8,252 nt of DNA from Candidatus Aminicenantota bacterium (GTDB lineage: Bacteria; Acidobacteriota; Aminicenantia; Aminicenantales; Aminicenantaceae). Position numbers and translations under genes: made by a program. Numbering within the stretch: the stretch's first letter is position 1; the number at the start of each line of letters is the position of its first letter. The notes below the pieces were generated by a model. That model was given only the letters and a program-made list of their open reading frames with translations, was not told where the DNA came from and searched no databases. This document shows, in pieces, positions 1 to 6,418 of this stretch. The stretch spans positions 1 to 8,252 of the forward strand of contig DAOVBT010000061.1 of the NCBI GenBank assembly GCA_030670375.1, in the 5' to 3' direction.

Positions 1-153
1 GACTTTGAAAAGAATAATATTCGATTTCCCAGTAAATATTCACTTGAAGAAGAATACATGAAACCGGAGGGTGGGAGGTATAAAAAGTCCGAAATAATCG
101 TGCTTTATAAGGACTATAAATTTTTCACCGTTGAAACAGAAGTTAAGCATTAA
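1..153 (+). CDS. C-terminal end of an unrecognised protein (5' truncated by window edge)
   Basis: Frame 1 is open from the first base to a TAA at 151-153, giving 50 residues that begin DFEKNNIRFPSK and end YKFFTVETEVKH. The alternation of charged and aromatic residues near the end (SEIIVLYKDYKFFTVETEV) suggests a pair of closing beta strands. This is reminiscent of the C-terminus of LolA-like or other outer-membrane lipoprotein-type beta proteins, but that comparison is an impression and not an identification. No membrane segment or catalytic motif is visible in the fragment. The gene converges on the TauE/SafE-type permease gene, and the two stop codons overlap by 4 bases, so no terminator can lie between them. 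The codon-like composition and the conserved-looking end make it likely to be a real gene. Its function cannot be assigned from this piece. Confidence 0.6.
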   Translation, partial: DFEKNNIRFPSKYSLEEEYMKPEGGRYKKSEIIVLYKDYKFFTVETEVKH

Positions 154-875
154 ATTAAAAAAAGGTTACGCAGGATAACAACAATCCCAGATATGGCTGA
201 TGTGATCAGCACTGCCGGCCGAATAAAACCTCTGTCGAGAATTTTTATGGATCGATTTGAAAGGAGAAATCCGAGGAATACCCCCGGTAGCAATATGGCT
301 GTGGTCTTGATCTCTCTGAGCCCAAAGCGTCCGATGATAGTTAAGGCGATTAGAGAAATAATGGTGCCGAAGATGAATATTCCTGATAGAGTGCCTCGGA
401 TGGTCGGACCTTTGTGTTTTTGGTAAACAAGAGCCATTGGGGGGCCTCCAATCGAGGACGTTGTCCCCATAATCCCGGAAACGACGCCAGCTCCGAATAT
501 ATTTTTGGATGTCATTGTAAGATGGAAACCGGCGAGGCTGATGCCGATCGCCAAAAGCACCATCACGCCGAACATCACCGATACACTTTTTTGTGGGATC
601 GCTATGAGTATCATGGCGCCAAAAATCGCACCCACTATCCGTCCGACGACTGCCCAATGCAGACCTTTGATGTGGATGGCGTGGTGTTCCCGGAGAAAAA
701 TGAGAAGGTTCAGGCATAACGCTGCCAATAGCACCGGCCCGGGCACGTAGACCGGATCGATGAGCACAAGAAGGGGGACCCCGATGAGACCCAAACCAAA
801 ACCCACAGATCCCTGAAGGAGGGCTCCAAAAGTTGCTATAAAAAATGCCAGGATCAGGCCTGGGATATTTCCCAA
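150..875 (-). CDS. TauE/SafE family membrane permease (putative sulfite/organosulfonate exporter)
   Basis: This 241-residue, highly hydrophobic protein has about eight predicted membrane segments (roughly residues 5-21, 26-40, 44-62, 75-95, 97-118, 126-150, 162-182, 192-236). It shows the internal repeat typical of TauE/SafE (PF01925). The first glycine-rich motif is GFGLGLIGVPLL at residues 25-36. The second is GVVSGIMGTTSSIGGPP at residues 130-146. Family members move anions such as sulfite, sulfoacetate or other small organic anions across the inner membrane; the substrate here cannot be read from the sequence. The length is normal for the family. The start is TTG at 873-875: an in-frame TGA lies five codons upstream, the next in-frame ATG is only at residue 88, and GAAGGA sits 8 bases before the TTG. 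The gene stands alone on this strand. It follows a start-less frame ending 4 bases upstream, so it may once have been the second gene of an operon. Confidence 0.88.
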   Translation of the reverse strand: MGNIPGLILAFFIATFGALLQGSVGFGLGLIGVPLLVLIDPVYVPGPVLLAALCLNLLIFLREHHAIHIKGLHWAVVGRIVGAIFGAMILIAIPQKSVSVMFGVMVLLAIGISLAGFHLTMTSKNIFGAGVVSGIMGTTSSIGGPPMALVYQKHKGPTIRGTLSGIFIFGTIISLIALTIIGRFGLREIKTTAILLPGVFLGFLLSNRSIKILDRGFIRPAVLITSAISGIVVILRNLFLI

Positions 876-879
876 AGTG

Positions 880-1035
880 TTATTCCTTCAAAAAGAGGAT
901 TTCCATCAATAGGGTTATTTCTTCTTTTTTTTCATCGGGAACTCCTTGGAGAAGCCGTGAGATGTAAGAATGTATTATCTCTCCTCTAAAATCAAGCCGG
1001 TGAACAAAAACCTGTGCGAATTGACCGGATATTCC
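880..1035 (-). pseudogene. Possible gene remnant: 51-codon frame with no usable start codon
   Basis: On the - strand a frame is open from just after a TGA at 1036-1038 to a TAA at 880-882. The peptide begins GISGQFAQVFVHRLDFRGE, continues through SRLLQGVPDEKKEEITLLME, and ends ILFLKE. Its balanced amphipathic, helix-like composition and codon choice look like real coding sequence. However, the only ATG or TTG in frame comes within the last dozen codons. An ATG at about 1039-1041 lies in a neighbouring frame. Removing one T from the run of five T's in the GGTTTTTG stretch would join it to this frame and give a peptide of about 53 residues. I therefore read it as a decayed or frameshifted small gene, or as the tail of a gene cut off when the inverted-repeat element at 1070-1213 arrived. 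The family is not recognised. It ends 4 bases before the permease start. It could also be chance open sequence. Confidence 0.3.
884..889 (-). promoter_or_regulatory. Ribosome binding site fixing the TTG start of the TauE/SafE-type gene
   Basis: On the - strand GAAGGA is followed by 8 bases and then TTG. The spacing is ideal, and no other ATG, GTG or TTG is available at the N-terminus because of the nearby in-frame stop. The motif lies inside the last codons of the start-less frame ending at 880, which would have allowed translational coupling if that frame was once a gene. Confidence 0.6.
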
Positions 1036-1069
1036 TCATATGATATAAACAGGGCTACTTTCTATTAAC

Positions 1070-1095
1070 CTGGATTATTCATAAAAAATGTCGAT
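1070..1095 (+). repeat. Left arm of the inverted repeat
   Basis: The arm pairs with 1188-1213 over 26 positions with one mismatch. Its core attattcataa (1074-1084) also pairs with ttatgaataat at 1095-1105, so a smaller alternative hairpin with an 11-base stem can form locally and compete with the long stem. Confidence 0.85.
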
Positions 1096-1176
1096 TATGA
1101 ATAATAAGGACAACGAAGCCGGAATTGTCAGAGTGGCTTACTGGAAGAATAAAGCAAATAATTGATATTGTTTCAG

Positions 1177-1205
1177 TTGTAACAAGTATCGACATTTTTT
1201 ATGAA
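1177..1205 (+). promoter_or_regulatory. Weak candidate promoter for the GH38-like gene
   Basis: TTGTAA at 1177-1182 and TATGAA at 1200-1205 are separated by 17 bases. Each matches four of six sigma70 consensus positions. The -10-like hexamer lies in the right arm of the inverted repeat, so the element may have supplied or replaced the promoter. The match is weak and the region is AT-rich, so it may be chance. I see no better candidate between 1100 and 1238. Confidence 0.22.
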
Positions 1206-1213
1206 TAATTCAG
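1188..1213 (-). repeat. Right arm of the inverted repeat
   Basis: This is the reverse complement of the left arm. It ends 25 bases before the ATG of the GH38-like gene, so in any transcript starting upstream of the element the arm would lie in that gene's leader. Confidence 0.85.
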
Positions 1214-1238
1214 ATTAGAATTTGATTGTGGAGGGAGC

Positions 1239-4200
1239 ATGGCATTCTTGAGGGCTTCTGCTTCGGGCCTGGCATTTATTCTGTTTATCTGGGCTGGAAA
1301 TCTTCCGGCACAGATGGCTCCGACGCGATGGTTACAAGGTTATCAAAAAACCATAACTGGCGGCACGATCCGGTATCATTCACCGCAGCCAGACGTCAGG
1401 TCCGCTCTTCTGGTTCGATCGCTGGATGAGCGAGATTGTATTGAGTGGGAATCTGCCTCTATCCCTCCTGAATTCAACAGGGAATATGTTACGTTCATCT
1501 GGATCTTCGGCATGGATGTCGACCTGGAATCCCACAATTATGACCTTTATATCAATGGGAAAAAGTGGTTCCGTTTTTCGAATCCGAAGACAAGCTCCAT
1601 CAAAGAGTTTACGGTTAATGGGCCTGAAGGATCAGAACTGCGATTCCGTGTCGCCTTGATCGACCGGCATGACGATGTCTTCGGTTATACGTCCATGCGT
1701 ATACCTGCAGCGTCATTCCCGCGCGGAAAGGCACTAAAGCTGAAAGTTGTGGGGGAAACAGCTGGGAGTCGAGTCTGGTATATGACCTTCCAGAGCCCAG
1801 TTCAGGCAGGTATCACAGTCATTCCACAACAGGCGCTCGTCCGAAGAAATGGTCAGCTCTGGCAGCCAGTTCACCTCGATGTGATCCGTCTCGGTAATTC
1901 CCTAGGAGCGACGATTTCTGCGGATGAGATCAAGAATGTCCAAACAGTTCTAGAATTTGGATTTAACAGGATCGTTCTCAATTTTCCTGAAGTCATAAGG
2001 GAACAAAAACGCACGATATCCTTAAAGACGGATGTGAGAAGCCCTGTCACAAAGACCTTTACGCAGATCCCTATCCGGAAGTGGTTTGTCTATCTCGTCC
2101 AGCATACACATACGGATATTGGATATACACGGCCTCAGACCGAGATCTTGGCAGAACACATCCGTTTTATCGATTATGCACTGGATTATTGTGACCTGAC
2201 GGATGACTACCCGGATGCAGCCCGATTCCGTTGGACGTGTGAGTCGTCCTGGGGAGTCAGCGAATTCTTGAATAACCGGCCGCCCGCACAGATAGAGAGG
2301 TTCAAACGACGTGTTCTTGAAGGACGCATAGAAGTGACAGGGATGATATTCAACATGTCCGAGATCGCCGATGAAAATCTTTTGAGCGCTTCTCTGCTTC
2401 CTTTAAAACAATTCAAGGGATTGGGAATTCCTGTTACCACGGCCATGCAAAACGATGTCAACGGCATTGCCTGGTGTTTGGCAGATTTTTTTCCTGAAGC
2501 TGGCATCAAGTATTTGAACATGGGGCAACACGGGCATCGGGCGCTCATTCCTTTCGATAAGCCGACAGCTTTTTGGTGGGAGTCGGCGTCCGGCAGGAGA
2601 GTTTTAGCCTTTCGCGCGGACCACTACATGACAGGAAACAATTGGGGGATCCATACGGGCAAGTTCCCGACTATTGAAACAGAGTTGATGCAGTACCTCA
2701 AGGATCTTGACGCAAAGAATTATCCCCACAACCGGATCGCTGTCCAGTACTCTGGGTATTATACAGATAATTCACCTCCGGCTATCGGGGGATGCAACTT
2801 CATTAAAGAATGGAACGAGAAATACGAATGGCCAAAGTTGCGGAGTGCAACGGCCAAGGAATTTTTTGAATATCTCGAGAAAAACAATTCCGAAAATCTT
2901 GATGTTTATCGCGTTGCTTGGCCCGACTGGTGGTCGGATGGGTTTGGCTCTGCCGCACGTGAGACAGCTGCGGCACGTTCTACTCAAACAGAGCTTGTGG
3001 CAAACCAGGGACTTCTCTCCATGGCCAGGCTTTTAGGACAGCAGATACCAAGCTCCGCATTGAAGAGGATGCAGAAAATCATCGATGCATTGCTCTTTTG
3101 GGATGAACACACACTAGGTGCGGCAGAGAGTATCAGTGATCCTCTCTGCGAGAACAGCATGGTGCAGTGGTCGGAAAAGTCGGCATATGTTTGGGAAGCT
3201 GTGAAGGATTCTCATCTTCTCCAGGAGGCGGGGATGGGCCTCATCCAATCCTTTATCCCTCGTTCGAATGTTCCCACAATTTGCGTGTTCAACACCTTGA
3301 ACTGGCCGCGAACAAACTTGGTCGAAGTCTATATCGATCATGAGATCATTCCTTTGGGGAGTGCCTTTCGTATCGTTGATGACCATGGCCGTGCAATACC
3401 TGTACAAGCGTCTCGGAGTCGGGCGGATGGCTCATACTGGAATTTATGGTGCAAAGGCATTCCGCCATTGGGATATAAGGTCTATAAGATTGAACTTAAA
3501 AGGGGGGTATCCAAGAAACCAAATCTTTCTAAACTCCGTGGAGGAATTGTACAGAATGAGTTTTACAAAATTGTGATCGATGAGACAACCGGTGCCATTT
3601 TTAGCCTTGTGGATAAAAAATTACACCTCGAGTTGGTTGATTCCCGGAGTCCCTGGCTACTGGGGCAATTCATCCACGAGACCATCTCCAACAGGGCTCA
3701 ATTGGAACAATTTCGGTTGAACAACTATGAAAGGCAACCCCTTACTCACATCAAGGTCAAGAGAGGGATAGATGGTCCGATATGGACAAGTGTTCTCGTT
3801 TCCGGTGAGAGTGTGACAGCCGAAGAGGGAAAACCAGTGATCTGCGAGATTAGGCTTTTCAACACGGAAAAAAGGATCGAGCTCCATTACCGGATCACGA
3901 AGAGGGGAATCACAGACCCGGAAGCGATTTACATCGCTTTTCCTTTTCGTATGGTCAATAGCAAAACCTGTTATGAGATCCAAGGAGGTTTGGTTTATCC
4001 TGGAGAAAATCAGCTGGAAGGAACTTCTGCGGATTGGCATGCTGTTCAGAATTTCGTGGCGATCCGAGGTTCCGGCGGCCAATATATCCTTGGCAGCGAT
4101 GAGACGCCTCTCGTGCAATGCGGAGATATCAATCTCGGCAAGTTTCAGTACATCGCGCAGATTTCAACCCCCCATGTATTTTCCTGGGTGATGAACAATT

Positions 4201-4631
4201 ATTGGGTCACAAATTTTAGGGCAAGCCAGGAAGGTGAGTTCAAGTGGAAATACTTCTTGACGTCCACTAAAAATAAGTCCAATTCGTTTGCGACACGATT
4301 CAGCTGGAGCTCTCGAGTCCCCTTGCTTTCGAGAGTTTTTCCTGCCGGAGAATCTTCGAAAGCCCCCCGCACACAATCGCTGCTAAAAACAAATGCGGAT
4401 AACATCCTTCTCGTGAGTGCAAAACCCTCTCAGGATGGAGAGGGAGTCATTCTGCATCTCCGAGAGACAGACGGAAGGCCTGCGGCACTGAGTGTCGTCT
4501 TGCCATTCGTGAATTCCCGGAGGCAGTCCCTAACAGAAGTCAATGTTCTTGAAGAGATAATCGGAGAGCCATCGGAATCGATCCACATAAAACCCTGGGA
4601 ATCAAAATTCGTGAAACTCGACCTTCGCTGA
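1239..4631 (+). CDS. Secreted glycoside hydrolase family 38-like protein (alpha-mannosidase-related)
   Basis: The 1130-residue protein starts at ATG 1239, preceded by GGAGG at 1230-1234. Residues 1-26 form a signal peptide (hydrophobic ASGLAFILFIWAG, likely cleaved near LPAQ). Two beta-sandwich-like modules follow (about 29-175 and 185-283). Then comes a GH38-like catalytic domain (about 284-560), a helical middle segment (about 570-670) and a long beta-rich C-terminal region opening with FNTLNW (684-689). Zinc-site signatures are present: HTHTDIGYT (H291, D293), QNDVNG (D406) and DEHTLGA (H624, matching the last His ligand of GH38). Known members cleave alpha-mannosides in glycans. By eye, VTG 366-368 aligns with the VTG before the family's GWVMPDE motif, which puts S374 where the nucleophile Asp belongs. 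Acidic residues E375, D378 and E379 are adjacent. Specificity or even mechanism may therefore differ from a standard alpha-mannosidase. The likely site is periplasm or exterior. The gene is monocistronic in this window, with an inverted-repeat element immediately upstream. Confidence 0.85.
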   Translation: MAFLRASASGLAFILFIWAGNLPAQMAPTRWLQGYQKTITGGTIRYHSPQPDVRSALLVRSLDERDCIEWESASIPPEFNREYVTFIWIFGMDVDLESHNYDLYINGKKWFRFSNPKTSSIKEFTVNGPEGSELRFRVALIDRHDDVFGYTSMRIPAASFPRGKALKLKVVGETAGSRVWYMTFQSPVQAGITVIPQQALVRRNGQLWQPVHLDVIRLGNSLGATISADEIKNVQTVLEFGFNRIVLNFPEVIREQKRTISLKTDVRSPVTKTFTQIPIRKWFVYLVQHTHTDIGYTRPQTEILAEHIRFIDYALDYCDLTDDYPDAARFRWTCESSWGVSEFLNNRPPAQIERFKRRVLEGRIEVTGMIFNMSEIADENLLSASLLPLKQFKGLGIPVTTAMQNDVNGIAWCLADFFPEAGIKYLNMGQHGHRALIPFDKPTAFWWESASGRRVLAFRADHYMTGNNWGIHTGKFPTIETELMQYLKDLDAKNYPHNRIAVQYSGYYTDNSPPAIGGCNFIKEWNEKYEWPKLRSATAKEFFEYLEKNNSENLDVYRVAWPDWWSDGFGSAARETAAARSTQTELVANQGLLSMARLLGQQIPSSALKRMQKIIDALLFWDEHTLGAAESISDPLCENSMVQWSEKSAYVWEAVKDSHLLQEAGMGLIQSFIPRSNVPTICVFNTLNWPRTNLVEVYIDHEIIPLGSAFRIVDDHGRAIPVQASRSRADGSYWNLWCKGIPPLGYKVYKIELKRGVSKKPNLSKLRGGIVQNEFYKIVIDETTGAIFSLVDKKLHLELVDSRSPWLLGQFIHETISNRAQLEQFRLNNYERQPLTHIKVKRGIDGPIWTSVLVSGESVTAEEGKPVICEIRLFNTEKRIELHYRITKRGITDPEAIYIAFPFRMVNSKTCYEIQGGLVYPGENQLEGTSADWHAVQNFVAIRGSGGQYILGSDETPLVQCGDINLGKFQYIAQISTPHVFSWVMNNYWVTNFRASQEGEFKWKYFLTSTKNKSNSFATRFSWSSRVPLLSRVFPAGESSKAPRTQSLLKTNADNILLVSAKPSQDGEGVILHLRETDGRPAALSVVLPFVNSRRQSLTEVNVLEEIIGEPSESIHIKPWESKFVKLDLR

Positions 4632-4683
4632 CACTGTCCGACCAGGATTCATCACAATAATGAATATCTCTACTGGCTGGGTC

Positions 4684-5724
4684 TCAGTACTTTTTTCTCG
4701 GTTTTTCGTAGTATTTCTGGTGGTATTCTTCGGCCTTGTAGAATTCAGAGTAAGGAACAACTTGAGTTGTTATGGGTTTTTTATAACGTTTGGATGTGTT
4801 TAAATTTTCAATGACCTTAAGTGCGGTCTTCTTCTGGATCTCATCATGATAGAAGATAGCCGACCTGTATTGAGACCCAACATCAAGTCCCTGTCTGTTG
4901 AGCTGTGTAGGGTCGTGGATCTTGAAGAAAAAAAGGACGAGCTCCTCGTAGGTGATTTCCTCGGGGTCATAGATAATGTGCACCGCTTCTGCATGCTCTG
5001 TTTTATCTGAACACACTTGTTTGTAGGTGGGATTTTTGACATCTCCTCCTGAATAGCCGACCGCTGTGGAGAGGACTCCCTTCAATTGGCCAAACTTATG
5101 CTCCACTCCCCAGAAACATCCTGCCGCAAAGGTAGCAGTCTCGGATACAGATGTTTTTCCCTCTTTTTTTTCTTGTTCTGCGTTTGAGATTGCTGATGCT
5201 GATTCAGTTTTTTTAGAGGAAAAATCCAGCGCCACAGAGTTGATGCAGAAGTGTTTGTGAGTGGGCAGTGGACCGTCATCGAAAACATGGCCGAGATGGG
5301 AGCTACAGACGCTGCATCTCACTTCAGTTCTCTTCATCAACAGAGAATAGTCCGTCTTGTATTCGATATTGTTTTTGTCTTTAGCCGCAGTAAAACTCGG
5401 CCATCCTGACCCATGGTCGTATTTTGTATCGGAACTGAAAAGGGGCGTACCACAAGCGGCACAGGTGTAGATCCCTTCTTCGTAAAAATCATTATATTGG
5501 CCGGTGAAGGCCCGCTCTGTACCGTTTTTTCTCAGAACGCGGTACTGCTCGGGTGTTAATATCTTTTTCCACTCTTCCTCAGATTGTATGACTTTTTTAA
5601 CCATATTTATCTCTCCATCCAGAAGCAATTCCGTAGAAACATCATCTTTGGCATTTGATGTCACGATGTTCCATCCTATAAACAGGATCAGGAGCACGAT
5701 TATCCCGCCGATTTTTTGACTCAT
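4684..5724 (-). CDS. msrBA: Membrane-anchored or exported MsrB-MsrA fusion, peptide methionine sulfoxide reductase
   Basis: The 346-residue protein reduces both epimers of methionine sulfoxide in proteins. Residues 5-20 are a hydrophobic signal or anchor (KIGGIIVLLILFIGW), placing the enzyme in the periplasm or on the membrane. The MsrB domain (about 48-170) has zinc pairs C88/C91 and C137/C140, the GSGWPSF motif (105-111) and catalytic C160 in HFCINS. A linker rich in Ser, Glu and Lys (about 170-193) leads to the MsrA domain (about 195-345), with catalytic C203 in GCFWG, HAEAV (244-248) and YHQKYY (334-339). The order B then A is the reverse of the better-known MsrA-MsrB fusions. Only seven cysteines exist: five belong to MsrB zinc and catalysis, and C203 and C238 belong to MsrA, so MsrB has no spare resolving cysteine. 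The start is ATG at 5722-5724 with AGGAGGT 3 bases upstream. A near-consensus promoter lies in the 85-base gap before it. Confidence 0.95.
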   Translation of the reverse strand: MSQKIGGIIVLLILFIGWNIVTSNAKDDVSTELLLDGEINMVKKVIQSEEEWKKILTPEQYRVLRKNGTERAFTGQYNDFYEEGIYTCAACGTPLFSSDTKYDHGSGWPSFTAAKDKNNIEYKTDYSLLMKRTEVRCSVCSSHLGHVFDDGPLPTHKHFCINSVALDFSSKKTESASAISNAEQEKKEGKTSVSETATFAAGCFWGVEHKFGQLKGVLSTAVGYSGGDVKNPTYKQVCSDKTEHAEAVHIIYDPEEITYEELVLFFFKIHDPTQLNRQGLDVGSQYRSAIFYHDEIQKKTALKVIENLNTSKRYKKPITTQVVPYSEFYKAEEYHQKYYEKPRKKY

Positions 5725-5748
5725 GATACCTCCTGGATTACATATAAC

Positions 5749-5765
5749 CTATATAATTAATATAG
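5749..5765. promoter_or_regulatory. 17-base palindrome over the msrBA -10 region, possible operator
   Basis: The sequence ctatat-aatta-atatag is a perfect 6-base inverted repeat around a 5-base centre. It overlaps the -10 hexamer (5759-5764) and the expected transcription start of msrBA, where a dimeric repressor would block initiation. AT-rich promoter regions often give short palindromes by chance, so this is a suggestion only. Confidence 0.3.
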
Positions 5766-5787
5766 TTTAAAGAATGTATGATGTCAA
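5759..5787 (-). promoter_or_regulatory. Sigma70-type promoter of msrBA
   Basis: On the - strand a perfect TTGACA (5782-5787) is followed by exactly 17 bases and TATATT (5759-5764, five of six consensus positions). Transcription would begin near 5752, giving a leader of about 28 bases that contains the AGGAGGT ribosome site (5728-5734). It implies that msrBA is transcribed independently of the methyltransferase and peptidase genes upstream. Confidence 0.7.
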
Positions 5788-5809
5788 TGAGTAACTGCGA
5801 GTGAATTCA

Positions 5810-6403
5810 TCAGTGTTTCTGAGCTTCGATAATCACCCCCGAAGCCTTGCGTTTATTCATTGTAGTGAAGGGGCGAGCTTTCCAACTGAGGATATGGAAA
5901 TTGTCGAGAAGCGTTTTCAGTTCGCCCTCATCCGAGTGGCGGAAGATTCCCCCTGAATCTGATTCGAATATCCCGTATGTTCCGTACTCTATTTGACCTT
6001 CCCGGTATTTTTTCTGATGGTATTCCTCGCCGCTGATCAGAAAACAGGACAGGAAGAGAAGTCCCCGCGATTTTAAGATCCTGTGGATTTCATTTAAAAG
6101 CTGCGTTCTTTTTGAGTCTTCAAGAAAGTATGAGAGCACCCCGATAGAAAAAATCGCACCAAAACTTTCATCTTTGAAGGGAGCTTGTTCACCCCTGCCG
6201 CACACCACAGAGAGAGGATTCTTTTCAAGATACCGAAAATCAGATTCCAGCCCAAAAACGTGCTTAAAGCCTCTTTCCCATAAATAGTCAAGAACTCGAC
6301 CGTAACCTGAGCCGATATCCAGAAGAAGTTCCCCGGGCCCCACATCTTTGAGGCGATCAAAACCTGTGATAGGAGCTGAAAACTTAGTTGCTAACTTGTT
6401 CAG
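5810..6403 (-). CDS. Class I SAM-dependent methyltransferase, start codon uncertain
   Basis: The protein has the Rossmann-fold signatures of small Methyltransf_11-type enzymes. Numbering from a CTG at 6401-6403, motif I LLDIGSGYGR is at 26-36, the acidic ribose-binding residue is E53 in GLESD, and the post-motif region FGAIFSIGVLSYF is at about 82-95. The substrate is unknown. The first conventional start, GTG at 6341-6343, would put motif I only about 7 residues from the N-terminus, has no ribosome site, and would discard in-frame sequence that looks coding (LNKLATKFSAPITGFDRLKD). The only upstream candidate before an in-frame TAA (6410-6412) is CTG at 6401-6403, giving 197 residues against 177 from GTG. 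The upstream peptidase ends 15 bases before this CTG in the same frame, so co-transcription and coupled translation are likely. Loss of an original ATG by mutation is the other explanation. It is probably cytoplasmic, with no membrane segment. Confidence 0.8.
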   Translation of the reverse strand: MNKLATKFSAPITGFDRLKDVGPGELLLDIGSGYGRVLDYLWERGFKHVFGLESDFRYLEKNPLSVVCGRGEQAPFKDESFGAIFSIGVLSYFLEDSKRTQLLNEIHRILKSRGLLFLSCFLISGEEYHQKKYREGQIEYGTYGIFESDSGGIFRHSDEGELKTLLDNFHILSWKARPFTTMNKRKASGVIIEAQKH

Positions 6404-6418
6404 TTTTCGTTACAAGGA

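Larger units (their letters stand above)
1070..1213. mobile_element. MITE-like element of 144 bases bounded by 26-base inverted repeats
   Basis: The two ends, 1070-1095 and 1188-1213, are reverse complements at 25 of 26 positions; the single mismatch is G1073 versus the A expected from C-T-G-A-A on the other arm. The 92-base interior is unrelated to either flanking gene and is AT-rich. The ends read ctg(g/a)attattcataaa from outside inward and carry ATGTCGAT near their inner edge, so an ATG points inward from each side, as in insertion sequences whose terminal repeats run into the transposase start. ATTA occurs on both sides (1064-1067 and 1214-1217) and might be a target duplication, although one extra A lies before the left copy. 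No transposase is encoded, so if mobile it is non-autonomous or a collapsed insertion sequence. A purely structural role (long hairpin in the leader of the GH38 gene) remains possible. Confidence 0.5.

Noticed and set aside
166..717. 183-codon open frame on the - strand and a 101-codon frame on the + strand (414-719) inside the permease gene
   Set aside because: Both lie in other frames of a well-supported TauE/SafE gene. Their peptides are rich in His, Arg, Pro and Ser, with no recognisable domain and no ribosome site.
921..931. T-rich run on the + strand as a terminator
   Set aside because: No stable stem precedes it. It is simply the complement of a Lys/Glu stretch in the start-less - strand frame.
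3657..4118. 153-codon - strand frame opposite the GH38-like gene
   Set aside because: It is antisense to an intact coding region with clear domain structure. The composition is atypical and there is no start context, so it is a shadow frame.
4647..4665. attcat-cacaata-atgaat hairpin between the GH38-like and msrBA genes as a bidirectional terminator
   Set aside because: The stem is only six mostly A/T pairs and no T run follows on either strand. It is too weak to call.
6094..6360. ATG-initiated 88-codon - strand frame overlapping the methyltransferase N-terminus (MIASKMWGPG)
   Set aside because: It is out of frame with the Rossmann motifs. The methyltransferase frame carries motif I and all later motifs.
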